DNA of 64,000 nt. It comes from Gemmatimonadota bacterium. Its GTDB lineage: Bacteria > Latescibacterota > UBA2968 > UBA8231. Made by a program: the position numbers and the translations under genes. Below, one piece after another: positions 17,317 through 25,997 of this stretch; within the stretch, counting starts at the first letter, position 1; every line of letters starts with the position of its first letter. Where the stretch lies: NCBI GenBank assembly GCA_018673255.1, contig JABHDC010000189.1, forward strand, positions 10,072-74,071. Direction: 5' to 3'. Under the pieces are notes generated by a model that was not told where the DNA came from, searched no databases, and was given only the letters and a program-made list of their open reading frames with translations.

Positions 17317-18819
17317 TCAGCGCAGGATGCGCGGCTCCAGATCCGGGATCTGTGCATCACGCGGGAAAAAGGGTCGGCGGAGTGTCAGGAAAGGCAGCCC
17401 CTTCACGGTCGCGGGCGTGGGACCGGGCGTATCCAGGATGTGCACGGCGGCGGCCACGTCGTCGTACACATTGTGATAATTCATGGGGTTCTTCACGATC
17501 ACATACCGACTCCGACGCGGATCGATCCCGACGGCCAGCCACTGCTCGTCGGCCCAGTCGTAGGTCGCGTGACTCGTGATAAGAATCCGGATCTGTCCCG
17601 AGCGCACGATCGCAGTGGGGCCCATCTCACCCTCTACGCCGTCCCAGATGCCACCCCGATAGGTGAAACGCCCGTCGTGCAGAGATTCGACATGGCCCGT
17701 CACCCCGATGGGCTCTCCCCACCGAGGGTCGTGTCGATGGCCCAGGGTGAGGGTCACATTGCCCTCTTGTCCGGCTTCGTGGCAGATACGCGCTGCTTCG
17801 GCATCCACGACGGGGCAGATCGCCTCACCCGCCAGATCCCCTGCAGCAAGCAACGCAGCCAGTCCGGCGACCGAATCACCCGCCGCCCCACCCCCGGCAC
17901 AATCAGCGGCCTCGATCAGGACGATGGTCCCCGCAGGCGCTTGCCGCGCCTGTTCGATCGCCGCAGCAGGTTCCAGCACCTGCGCCTCTAATTCTTCTCG
18001 ACATTCCCAGTACTGATTCGTGATCTGCCGGGCCAAGGCTTCGGCAAGATCCACATCGTTGTCGGTGACGATGAGCGCACCGCTGCCCATATTCGCCTGA
18101 TCGAGATATGGATGAATGAGAAACAGGCTCGTCGAAAGGACCTCGTCGCGTGACTCGAACTGCTTGGTTGCCCGCATCAGCCGCGCGAAAGCACCATCCC
18201 CCGATGTGCCGCCGTGAATGCCACTGGTGATGACGGGTACCTTCGCCATCACCATCGTGGGACGGCAGTCGCCGGCAACCGTGTCGAGGAGCAGCCTGGC
18301 ACCGCGGCTGCCCGTCGTGTAGGTATCGGCGTGTGGATAGGTCTCCCACGCCACCAGGGCATCCGCTCCGGCAACCATCGCCTCCGTCACATGAGCATGC
18401 AGGTCGAGGGTGACCACGATCGGCGTGGAGGGACCGACGATCTCACGAACAGCCGTGATCAGATCGCCCTCCAGATCGGGCGTGCCCTCGGCCACAGCGG
18501 CCCCGTGCAAAGGCAGGAGCACACCATCCACGGGCCCGAACGCCGTCAGTCTCTGCAGCAACTCCTGCTTCAGATGTGCGTAGCAGTCAGCCGTGACGTA
18601 GCCACCGGGACAGGTGCTGGCGTAGACGGTGGGCAGGATCTGCGCGTCACCCTCTCGCAGGGCGGCCAGGGCACCACCGACGACGCCGGCTTCCACCTGA
18701 AGCACGTCAGATCCATAGACCAGGTCGTAGCGCTCGAACCAACTCAGATCGATGGGGGATCCGCCGAATTGATTGCATTCGGTGAGGATCGAGCCAATCG
18801 CGATGCGGGGTCCTCTCAT
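17317..18819 (-). CDS. M81 family metallopeptidase (MlrC-like)
   Basis: A protein of about 500 residues related to MlrC, the zinc peptidase that finishes microcystin breakdown. Family landmarks: IAIGSILTECNQF near the N-terminus, GVLLPLHGAAVAEG, and the metal-site segment VTLDLHAHVTEAMVAGAD followed by AWETYPHADTYTTG. The C-terminal domain includes LIEAADCAGGGAAGDS. Its ATG overlaps the stop of the enolase-superfamily gene by ATGA, so the two are coupled. In this context it more likely opens a lactam, imide or small peptide in a catabolic route than a toxin; that is inference. Confidence 0.87.
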   Translation of the reverse strand: MRGPRIAIGSILTECNQFGGSPIDLSWFERYDLVYGSDVLQVEAGVVGGALAALREGDAQILPTVYASTCPGGYVTADCYAHLKQELLQRLTAFGPVDGVLLPLHGAAVAEGTPDLEGDLITAVREIVGPSTPIVVTLDLHAHVTEAMVAGADALVAWETYPHADTYTTGSRGARLLLDTVAGDCRPTMVMAKVPVITSGIHGGTSGDGAFARLMRATKQFESRDEVLSTSLFLIHPYLDQANMGSGALIVTDNDVDLAEALARQITNQYWECREELEAQVLEPAAAIEQARQAPAGTIVLIEAADCAGGGAAGDSVAGLAALLAAGDLAGEAICPVVDAEAARICHEAGQEGNVTLTLGHRHDPRWGEPIGVTGHVESLHDGRFTYRGGIWDGVEGEMGPTAIVRSGQIRILITSHATYDWADEQWLAVGIDPRRSRYVIVKNPMNYHNVYDDVAAAVHILDTPGPTPATVKGLPFLTLRRPFFPRDAQIPDLEPRILR

Positions 18820-20009
18820 GTGGCCTCTATGTATGGTAGATCCGGTGGCAGGTGCGGGAGACCGAACATCATGTCGGAGTAACTGCCCGGTGGCAGGTCG
18901 AGAGGATTCTCGAGGCGGAATTCTGCCAGCACATCTTCATCCAGTTCAATGCCCAGTCCCGGGGCATCACCCAGGTCCAGCTGACCATCAGCTACCACAA
19001 GGGGACCGCCAAGCAGTGCATCGATGAATGGGGTCCGCGTCTGGTCGATCTCGACGGTGATCCCGGCGGGACTGGCCGCCACGGCATGCGCGTTGGCGAT
19101 GACGGCGATGGCGTCCGACCAAGTGTGTGTTGCCACTCGCAGACCGTGCTCTTCGGCCAGCTTCAGCACGCGCCAGGTCTCGGTCAGGCCACCACACCGT
19201 GACACATCCGGCTGCAGGATGTCGACAGCGCCGGCCCGTGCCAGTTCGCGGAAGCCCTGGTAGCCGAATTCGTTCTCCCCCGCCGCGATGGGTACGTCTA
19301 CCGTTCCCCGTAACTGCGCGTAGTGATCGAGATCTTCGGGCGCGAAGGGCTCCTCGTACCAGAACACATCCTGCTCGGCGAAGAATTCCCCCATGCGGCG
19401 AGCCAGTTCGGGATGATAGCGCATCGATGCGTCCACCATCAGATCATTCTCCGGACCGATGGCCTCCTGCACGGCAAGCACGGCCGCACGATCGTATTCC
19501 TCTGTCCGTGCCAGACGCATCTTCATGCGACGAAAACCCGCTTTCACGTATCCAGCGGCCTCTTCGGCCAGTTGAGTGGGTGAGTCCTTCCACAACAGGT
19601 TGCTCGCATAGGCGGGGCACTTCGAGTCGTGGCCACCCAGCAGCTCGTAGACGGGTCTGCCCGCGACCTTGCCGCGCAGATCCCACAATGCCACGTCTAC
19701 GGCACCAATCGCAGTCACGGCGGCGCCCTTACGACCGTACCAACGTGTCATCCCATACATCCGATCCCACAACCCTTCGATATCCGCCGGATCCTGACCG
19801 ATGAGCAGGTCGCGCAGCTGCCCATCGATGACCAGAGCCATCAGTCCCGGATGGGAGTACGCCGATCCGACTCCTGTCAGTCCTGTGTCGGTCCGCAGTC
19901 GAACGACGGTCGTGAGTCGTGCCGTGCAGACGCCGCCGGCGTACTGAAACCGCTGATCCTCGGGATACTCGTAACGCAGATGGAATGCTTCAACCTGATC
20001 GATCTTCAC
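18816..20009 (-). CDS. Enolase-superfamily enzyme (mandelate racemase/muconate lactonizing type)
   Basis: About 397 residues. A (beta/alpha)7-beta barrel is shown by the three metal-ligand strands: Asp in LMVDASMRYH, Glu in FWYEEPFAPEDL and Glu in IAAGENEFGYQGF. The base on strand 2 is K-x-R (RRMKMRLA) and a His is present in RVATHTWSD, as in the mandelate racemase or acid-sugar dehydratase branch. GTG 20009 follows a TGAGGAG site. The longer frame to 20213 overlaps the sulfatase gene. Between a sulfatase and an M81 gene, a role as acid-sugar dehydratase for desulfated sugars is plausible but unproven. Confidence 0.87.
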   Translation of the reverse strand: MKIDQVEAFHLRYEYPEDQRFQYAGGVCTARLTTVVRLRTDTGLTGVGSAYSHPGLMALVIDGQLRDLLIGQDPADIEGLWDRMYGMTRWYGRKGAAVTAIGAVDVALWDLRGKVAGRPVYELLGGHDSKCPAYASNLLWKDSPTQLAEEAAGYVKAGFRRMKMRLARTEEYDRAAVLAVQEAIGPENDLMVDASMRYHPELARRMGEFFAEQDVFWYEEPFAPEDLDHYAQLRGTVDVPIAAGENEFGYQGFRELARAGAVDILQPDVSRCGGLTETWRVLKLAEEHGLRVATHTWSDAIAVIANAHAVAASPAGITVEIDQTRTPFIDALLGGPLVVADGQLDLGDAPGLGIELDEDVLAEFRLENPLDLPPGSYSDMMFGLPHLPPDLPYIEAT

Positions 20010-20022
20010 GCTGTCGGTCTCC

Positions 20023-21519
20023 TCAATACGTCTGTGGTGTCCAGTCGCCGGCCAGATAGTGGGCCCATGAATGGGGCGCATCCTGAACGTAGTCGTAGCG
20101 TTCGAATACGTCGCCATCGCCACGGATTCGCGGATCTCTCGTGCACAGCAGTTCCGCCTCCAGATCCTGCCAGAGTGACTGTTTGATTGCTGCGTGAGTC
20201 GGATCATCGGCAAGATTGGTCATGCAGTGTGGGTCATCGGCGATGTGGTAGAGCTCTTCAGCGGGCCGTTTGCCAAAGGACAGTTGCCAGTAGTGCGACT
20301 TGCCCTCTTCGTGCAGCTCGAGAATGCGGGTTTTCGTCGGCGAGCTGTCCATGTTCGTGTAGTTCGTCTCGGGATTTCCCGAAGGCCAACGATCCGGTGC
20401 GAAGTTGCGCACGTACAGGTGTGTGGGTGTACGCACGCATCGGACGGGATACCCCAGGTCTGACTCACGACCCATGTCGTGGCGCTCACGCCCCATGTAG
20501 ACGCGATCCCGCCCTGTGGCAACCACACCTGAACCGGTCGCCTCAAGGATATCGGTCAGACTCTGGCCTGGACTTTCTGCGAGAAATGGCTCGCTCCGGC
20601 TCGCTTCAACACCGGCAACCTGGAGGAAGGTGGTCGCCAGATCGGTGAAGGAGATCAGGTCGTCGGCATGTCGGCCACCGGCGGTCTTGGCCCGCCACAT
20701 GGCGGCAAAGGGCAGGCGAAAATCGTCGTCGTACATCTGCCCCTTCACCCGAGGAAAGGGGCAGCCATTGTCAGAGGTCACGACCACGAGCGTGTTGTCG
20801 AGTTCCCCTCTCTCCTCCAATACGGCCAGCATAGTGCCCAGGTGGCTGTCGAACCACTCCGTCTCCCAGGCGTAGTCAAGCATATCGTCACGCACGACGT
20901 CCTCCTGCGGCCAGTAGGGAGGGACTGTCGCCACATCGCTCAACTGCTTGCCGGCACGGCGCCCTTCACCGGGGATGTAACGACGGTGGGGTTCATGTCC
21001 ACCATACCAGAAGTAGAAAGGTGCATCATCCGCACGGGCATCGAGAAAGTCGACGAAATTCGCCGCGTAGTCTGTCTTCGAGACCGCCGTATTCTCGGGT
21101 GGCACGAGAGTGCGCTCATTGTAGTGATTGCCAGCCGGATTGCGCCTGCGTCCACATCGCTGCCAGTCGCCGGGTGCCCAGCCCTTGCCCGTGTAGCCGA
21201 TGTGATACCCCGCCTCCTCCAGCAGATCCGGATAGACCGGCAAATCGTCGGGCCAGTAGTTCCAGTGAAGACAGCACGCCCGATTCTGCCAGGTGTGACG
21301 ACCCGTGAGGATACTGGCCCGCGAAGGGGCACACTTCGGGTTCGACGTGAAGGCATTGTTGAAGAGAATCCCTTCCGCGGCGACACGATCGAAGTGTGTT
21401 GTCGAGACGAAGCCGTGCCCATAGGCACTCATGTGCGACGCATCATCGGCGATGGCGAAGAGGATATTGGGACGCATCTGCATGTTCACAGGGCTCCGAC
21501 GGGTGTCAGGGAAGGGCAT
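20023..21519 (-). CDS. Type I sulfatase
   Basis: About 498 residues. The sulfatase signature CAPSRASILTGR holds the Cys (residue 63) that must be changed to formylglycine. RPNILFAIADDASH carries the N-terminal Asp pair for Ca2+, and VVVTSDNGCPFPR gives the later metal-binding Asp-Asn. No clear signal peptide is visible, so it may act in the cytosol or periplasm after non-standard export. The start is uncertain: ATG 21519, GTG 21489 (GGAG upstream) or ATG 21483. It is first in a three-gene operon with the enolase-superfamily and M81 genes, 13 bp before the former. A formylglycine-generating enzyme is not in the window. Confidence 0.9.
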   Translation of the reverse strand: MPFPDTRRSPVNMQMRPNILFAIADDASHMSAYGHGFVSTTHFDRVAAEGILFNNAFTSNPKCAPSRASILTGRHTWQNRACCLHWNYWPDDLPVYPDLLEEAGYHIGYTGKGWAPGDWQRCGRRRNPAGNHYNERTLVPPENTAVSKTDYAANFVDFLDARADDAPFYFWYGGHEPHRRYIPGEGRRAGKQLSDVATVPPYWPQEDVVRDDMLDYAWETEWFDSHLGTMLAVLEERGELDNTLVVVTSDNGCPFPRVKGQMYDDDFRLPFAAMWRAKTAGGRHADDLISFTDLATTFLQVAGVEASRSEPFLAESPGQSLTDILEATGSGVVATGRDRVYMGRERHDMGRESDLGYPVRCVRTPTHLYVRNFAPDRWPSGNPETNYTNMDSSPTKTRILELHEEGKSHYWQLSFGKRPAEELYHIADDPHCMTNLADDPTHAAIKQSLWQDLEAELLCTRDPRIRGDGDVFERYDYVQDAPHSWAHYLAGDWTPQTY

Positions 21520-21665
21520 TTTGCCGGTGCACGGCCATCTCTTAGGTTGAGCCGCCCTACCGCAGGATCACAAAGGACAGCAGCGGTCCTCGCCACGGCA
21601 AGTCCGGCCCGATGGTGACAAGCCTCCGGATATCCACAATGAGCCAGACCTCTCACGAGAGTGTG

Positions 21666-23840
21666 ATGCGCACGCCATACAGTCTCTCGCCCATTCTGAT
21701 TGTCCTGCTGATCTCAATCTGTGCTCCTGTGGATGCTCAGGTGCCGACCGCACAATCCGGCAACTTCCGCACACACCCACTCGTGCCTGCCCATGGTGAC
21801 ACGGTGGGACTGACACTGGGCGGCAGCTTCGCCTACTCGAATGCACTGATGACAGCCACCGATGTGAGCGTCGTCCCCGAACTGGTCACGGTGAATCTCA
21901 CGGCCACCTGGGATGAGGGCACCAGCGCGCCAGTGGATGGGGTCACCACATCGTGGTCAGTCGATGTCGACCTCGGGCCACTCGACGAACAGGTCTTCGA
22001 TCTGCTCGTGCGGGTTGATGGCGAGCAGTTTTTCTTCACCTATTTCGTCGTCGAGGCGGCGCGAGCCACACCAGCACCACTACCCATGCCCGTCACGACC
22101 ATCACACCTCAGCGACCACTCGGAATCAACCTGACGGCGATGAAGGACCACGCTCGAGCACTCATCTTCGCCGACATCTTCAAGCCGTCCCGCGAGTGGA
22201 TCCCCCATCGTCTCTCTGACGACACGTGGGATACGGGCATGGCGTTGGATCTGGATGAGAGGGGCTGGGTCCGGTCGCTGGCGGCCGATCAGGAGGCGGG
22301 GACGCTGATGATGTCGGGCCTCGGCGACGCCTATCCCGGTGGACGCTATCGCGTCCTTTATGAGGGCACAGGCGTACTCGACTTCGATTGGGATGCGCGT
22401 ATCATCGACAGCCAGCCTGGTCGAATGGATCTATGGGTCACGCCTGACCAGGGAATCCACGTCGTGATTAAAGAGACCGATCCCGAGGACTACATCCGCA
22501 ATATCCGCGTGATCATGCCCGGTCACGAAGAGACCTTCACCTCGGCCCCATTTCATCCCACATACATTCAGTTCCTGCGACAGTTCAGTCTGCTTCGATT
22601 CATGGATTGGTCCGATACCAATGAGCCGGAGAATGTCACCCCCGAGGCCGGCCTCTGGGAGAACCGAGTCACACCGGACCATGCATCGCAGGGCACAATC
22701 CGTGGTGTGGCCTACGAACACATGATCGACCTGGCCAACGAAGTGGGTTCCGACCTGTGGATCAGTGTGCCCATCACGGCAACGGACGACTTCATCGACT
22801 CTCTGGCAACGCTTGTCCGTGATCGACTCGATCAGCAACGGCTCGCGTATATCGAACTGTCGAACGAGATCTGGAATCGGGACTTCCCGCAGCACGCCGT
22901 GGCAACAGCCGCCGGACGGGCGCGTGGCTACGCCGATACAGAGGCAGCGACATCCTTCCAGTTTCTCACGGATTCGGAAGGGTTCGTGGCTGCCCTGCGA
23001 TACCAATCCGCTCGATCCATCGAAGTCTTTCAGATCTTCGAGAGCGTCATGGGGGCGCGCGATCGTTTCCGAGGCGTCATCTGCGGCTGGGCCATCGATG
23101 ATCTGACGATTGCCACCAACATAGCAGAGGAACTGCTGGATTGGCAGAATGCTCACGCCAGTGTAGATGCCTACGCAATCGCCCCCTATTTCGGTTTCTT
23201 CATCGCCCAGGAGGACTTCGCCGACCGGGTTGTGTCCCGTTCCGTCGAAGCCCTCCTCGACACGATAACACAGGACATGCGCTTCATGCTCGATGTGGGG
23301 CGGACCGCACAGGACGTGGCAGCTGCCCGTGGCCTGGATCTGATGACCTACGAGGCCGGGCATCACATGGTGCGCGCCACGGAGGTCCCCTACCCGAGTG
23401 ACGATGTACGGGCCAAAGCCGATCTCGTGCATGCTGATGAGAGGATGTACGACATCTATGCCGAGTATCTGGCGGGCTGGTTCGAATTTGGCGACCACAT
23501 GACTCTGTTCAGCGATTTCCTCGCCCTGGGGAACTTCGGCCTCGCCTCGCGCTGGGATCAATCACCGATCTATCCGAAATACCGTGCCGTCCACGACTTC
23601 CTCCTGACCACCGCGCCTGGAGACTCAACCTTCGTTCCCCCCGGCACGGAGCCGGAACCCGAGCCAGTGAGCATACCAGGCGACGGAGATGGTGATGGCG
23701 ATGTTGATGTGGACGACTTCTTTGCCTTCGCCGATGCCTTCGGAAGCCAGGGCGGCGTCTTCGATCTCGACGGCGATGGAACCGTCGACGTCGATGACTT
23801 CTTCGCCTTCGCTAATGTCTTTGGTACGGGAGTCCAGTAG
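21666..23840 (+). CDS. Secreted cellulose-binding-like protein with C-terminal dockerin-like EF-hand pair
   Basis: About 724 residues. The start at 21666 gives a clean signal peptide (MRTPYSLSPILIVLLISICA, cut near VDA-QVP). Upstream in-frame ATGs at 21612 and 21639 lengthen it without adding sense. The middle (RPLGINLTAMKDHARALIFADIF; LRFMDWSDTNEPE; IELSNEIWN) resembles barrel proteins related to glycoside hydrolases, with Glu in SNEIW as a candidate catalytic residue. The C-terminus has two Ca-binding repeats (GDGDGDGDVDVDDFFAFADA and LDGDGTVDVDDFFAFANVFG) like dockerin type I. It may attach to a surface scaffold, but no cohesin is seen in the window. Confidence 0.72.
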   Translation: MRTPYSLSPILIVLLISICAPVDAQVPTAQSGNFRTHPLVPAHGDTVGLTLGGSFAYSNALMTATDVSVVPELVTVNLTATWDEGTSAPVDGVTTSWSVDVDLGPLDEQVFDLLVRVDGEQFFFTYFVVEAARATPAPLPMPVTTITPQRPLGINLTAMKDHARALIFADIFKPSREWIPHRLSDDTWDTGMALDLDERGWVRSLAADQEAGTLMMSGLGDAYPGGRYRVLYEGTGVLDFDWDARIIDSQPGRMDLWVTPDQGIHVVIKETDPEDYIRNIRVIMPGHEETFTSAPFHPTYIQFLRQFSLLRFMDWSDTNEPENVTPEAGLWENRVTPDHASQGTIRGVAYEHMIDLANEVGSDLWISVPITATDDFIDSLATLVRDRLDQQRLAYIELSNEIWNRDFPQHAVATAAGRARGYADTEAATSFQFLTDSEGFVAALRYQSARSIEVFQIFESVMGARDRFRGVICGWAIDDLTIATNIAEELLDWQNAHASVDAYAIAPYFGFFIAQEDFADRVVSRSVEALLDTITQDMRFMLDVGRTAQDVAAARGLDLMTYEAGHHMVRATEVPYPSDDVRAKADLVHADERMYDIYAEYLAGWFEFGDHMTLFSDFLALGNFGLASRWDQSPIYPKYRAVHDFLLTTAPGDSTFVPPGTEPEPEPVSIPGDGDGDGDVDVDDFFAFADAFGSQGGVFDLDGDGTVDVDDFFAFANVFGTGVQ

Positions 23841-23861
23841 CGATAGTGCCCTGTTACGGAA

Positions 23862-24509
23862 TTAGCGGCGAACTGCACCTGCCATCTGCACCAGTTGTTC
23901 GAGGACCTCATAGGGCTGCGCCCCCACCACCGCACGGCCACCGGCCCGGAAGGTGGGTACGCCAGTCACTCCCAACTGCCGAGATCGCTCCCAGTCGGCG
24001 GAGACCGCTGCCCGGTAGCGAGGATCCCGCAGTGCCCTTCGGGCAGCATCCGTGTCGAGCCCGACAGAGGCGGCGACCTCAACCAGTCGGTCCACATCAG
24101 CCAGATTGCTGTCCTCGACGAAGTAGGCCACGAACAGGGCCTGATGGATTGCCTCTCCCCCATCCCGGGTCACGGCCCAACTTGCCAGTTGCTGGGCCCG
24201 CCGACTGTTGTAGGTCATCCGGCGATCCCCGTATTCGAGTCCCTCGGCCCGCATTCGCTCCGCCATCTGCTCTTGCATCTGCTCGATGTCGACACCTCGA
24301 CCCGCGAACAACTGTTCCAGACTCTGACCCTCGTCCGGCGTCTCCAGATGCAGCGGATAGTGGGTGACGCGGATCGTTAGATCCCAGGACTCGCAGAGCC
24401 GATCAACACGCACGGTGCTGAGATAACACCAGGGTCATATGTAGTCCGAGAAGATCTCCAGAACAACGTGCTCAACTGGCTCCGGTGCCTCACCTTGCAG
24501 CGACGTCAT
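23862..24509 (-). CDS. DsbA-family (FrnE-like) oxidoreductase, probable selenoprotein with in-frame TGA at the active site
   Basis: About 215 residues if TGA is read through. From ATG 24509 the frame reads VVLEIFSDYI, then TGA (24435-24437), then PWCYLSTVRVDRL. The TGA is codon 25 and sits where homologues have the first Cys of CPWC. Downstream coding is intact: YPLHLETP, GRGVDIEQM, QALFVAYF, GVTGVPTF (cis-Pro loop), ending in TAA. The ATG overlaps the URO-D gene stop by ATGA, which fixes the start. A standard annotation would start at 24413 and lose the redox motif. Weak hairpins can be drawn in the 45 bases after the TGA, as a bacterial SECIS would need. Alternatives are a nonsense mutation or sequencing error. 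Confidence 0.72.
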
Positions 24510-25603
24510 CGGCTGGCCCTCGAGAGGTTCAACGGCGGCGTCCCTCTATCGAAGTTACCGTAGGTTTGGCACGTATCGTGGTAGGCTGCAAAAGACGCCA
24601 TGGGGATCTCCGGACTGAGTGAGTGAGTGCCAATGACGAATCCACCATCGCGTCCCAGATCGATGAGTCGCTGGGCTTCATCCTGGATTTCGCCGATCGT
24701 GCCAGTGGGCAGTGTCTGCGTATTGCACATCCCGCCGGTCAGAATCAGATCAGGATAACGAACCCGCAGATCCTCAGCCACCATACCGGCTCGGCGTTCG
24801 AGTGGATTGAGACCATCGATACCGGCATCTACGAGCATATCCAGAATCGGCAGGATATTGCCGTCGGAATGGAGGATTACGTAACGGGCTCCAGCTTCCT
24901 TGTAGGCACGGATCATACGTCGATAGGCGGGTAGCAGGCATTGCTCGAAAGAGGCCGGCGAAAACATGGGCGACCCATTGTGGGCCATGTCATCGTAGAT
25001 CCAGACGCCGGTCTCATGCAGATCCCATCGATGCAGTTGCTCGACGGCGATCGCGATGAGGTGGTCGGCCATCCTCTCAACGAGAGCCCGCGCCAGCTGC
25101 GGATCGGCGGAGATGTCCATGAGAAATTGCTCGGTGCCGCGTACGAAGCTTGTTCGCAGGTAAGGACCACCGGTCTTGCCGAAAACGCAGTAGTGTTTCT
25201 TGTCCTGGGCCAGTCGCTGAGCCGTGGCGAGTGCATCACCGCCATCGATGGCGTAGCGCAGATCGAGGTCGGGGGGATCGAATTCAATGCTGTCGGGATC
25301 ACATCCCGGAGGAATCGGCACTTCCAGGATTTCTTCGAAGTAGGCGCCCGCCCTGGAGCGCACGATCCGGCCCCAGTCATCCACCTTCGTCACCCAGCCA
25401 TTGGTCTGATCCAGTATCCGGGCGCGTGTGGGATAGGTCCCCTCGCGGGGGCACCAGATGGAAATATCACTGAGACGGTCAACAGGACCAAAGCGTTGCT
25501 CCCAATCCGGGGGCAGCTCCCAGAAACTGTCGAATCGGGGAATTCGGTCAGGGGGCTCAAAACGACAGGCACGCAGGACACGCTCGTGAGAGGATACGGA
25601 CAT
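24506..25603 (-). CDS. Uroporphyrinogen decarboxylase family protein (methyltransferase-like)
   Basis: About 365 residues of the URO-D barrel family: ERVLRACRFEPPDRIPRFD at the N-terminus, MADHLIAIAVEQLHRWDL and WIYDDMAHNGSPMFSPASFE in the middle, YVILHSDGNILPILDMLVDA and GGMCNTQTLPTGT near the C-terminus. Members like this, outside heme operons, are often corrinoid or methyl-transfer proteins rather than true HemE. No other heme or corrinoid gene lies nearby. It couples by ATGA to the DsbA-family gene, which may share its regulation. Confidence 0.83.
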   Translation of the reverse strand: MSVSSHERVLRACRFEPPDRIPRFDSFWELPPDWEQRFGPVDRLSDISIWCPREGTYPTRARILDQTNGWVTKVDDWGRIVRSRAGAYFEEILEVPIPPGCDPDSIEFDPPDLDLRYAIDGGDALATAQRLAQDKKHYCVFGKTGGPYLRTSFVRGTEQFLMDISADPQLARALVERMADHLIAIAVEQLHRWDLHETGVWIYDDMAHNGSPMFSPASFEQCLLPAYRRMIRAYKEAGARYVILHSDGNILPILDMLVDAGIDGLNPLERRAGMVAEDLRVRYPDLILTGGMCNTQTLPTGTIGEIQDEAQRLIDLGRDGGFVIGTHSLSPEIPMASFAAYHDTCQTYGNFDRGTPPLNLSRASR

Positions 25604-25621
25604 GAGTTGGCTTATCTGTCT

Positions 25622-25981
25622 CTACTTCAGCTCCTCAGCGACTGCGTTACGCACCTGATCCACCCGGAAGGGTTTGGTGATGATGCGGCGCACGTTGGGC
25701 AGGCGCGCCGCGTCCGGGTCCAGGCCGGTGATGACGATGACACGGACATCGGGATCATCCATCTGCATCGCGGCCAGTGCATCGTATCCTGACATGCGTC
25801 CCATCCCCAGGTCCAGCAGGACGAGGTCGACCCCTTCGTCGCGATTGGTGTGTATCTCCACCGCTTCGTCACCATCGCTCGCCTGCAGGATCTCGTAGTC
25901 CCGGCCCAGTGCTGTGGTCAGCAGTTGCAGGATCGTCTCGTCGTCATCGACGATCAGAATCGTCGGACGTTCATCGCTCAT
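25622..25981 (-). CDS. CheY-like response regulator receiver
   Basis: A single receiver domain of about 119 residues with no output domain. The acidic pocket is DDD at residues 12-14, the phosphoryl acceptor Asp57 is in LVLLDLGMG, Thr85 is in VIVITG and Lys103 in IITKPF, so it should be phosphorylated normally. It starts just after the fliM stop; an in-frame GTG at 25996 is the alternative start. The location suggests a switch-binding or motility-control regulator, although single receivers also act elsewhere. No histidine kinase is in the window. Confidence 0.85.
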   Translation of the reverse strand: MSDERPTILIVDDDETILQLLTTALGRDYEILQASDGDEAVEIHTNRDEGVDLVLLDLGMGRMSGYDALAAMQMDDPDVRVIVITGLDPDAARLPNVRRIITKPFRVDQVRNAVAEELK

Positions 25982-25997
25982 TGAGTTTTCAGTCACG

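Noticed and set aside
23862..24413. A 183-residue DsbA-like gene starting at 24413
   Set aside because: This start loses the redox motif and half of the first strand. The in-frame read-through from 24509 explains the locus better.
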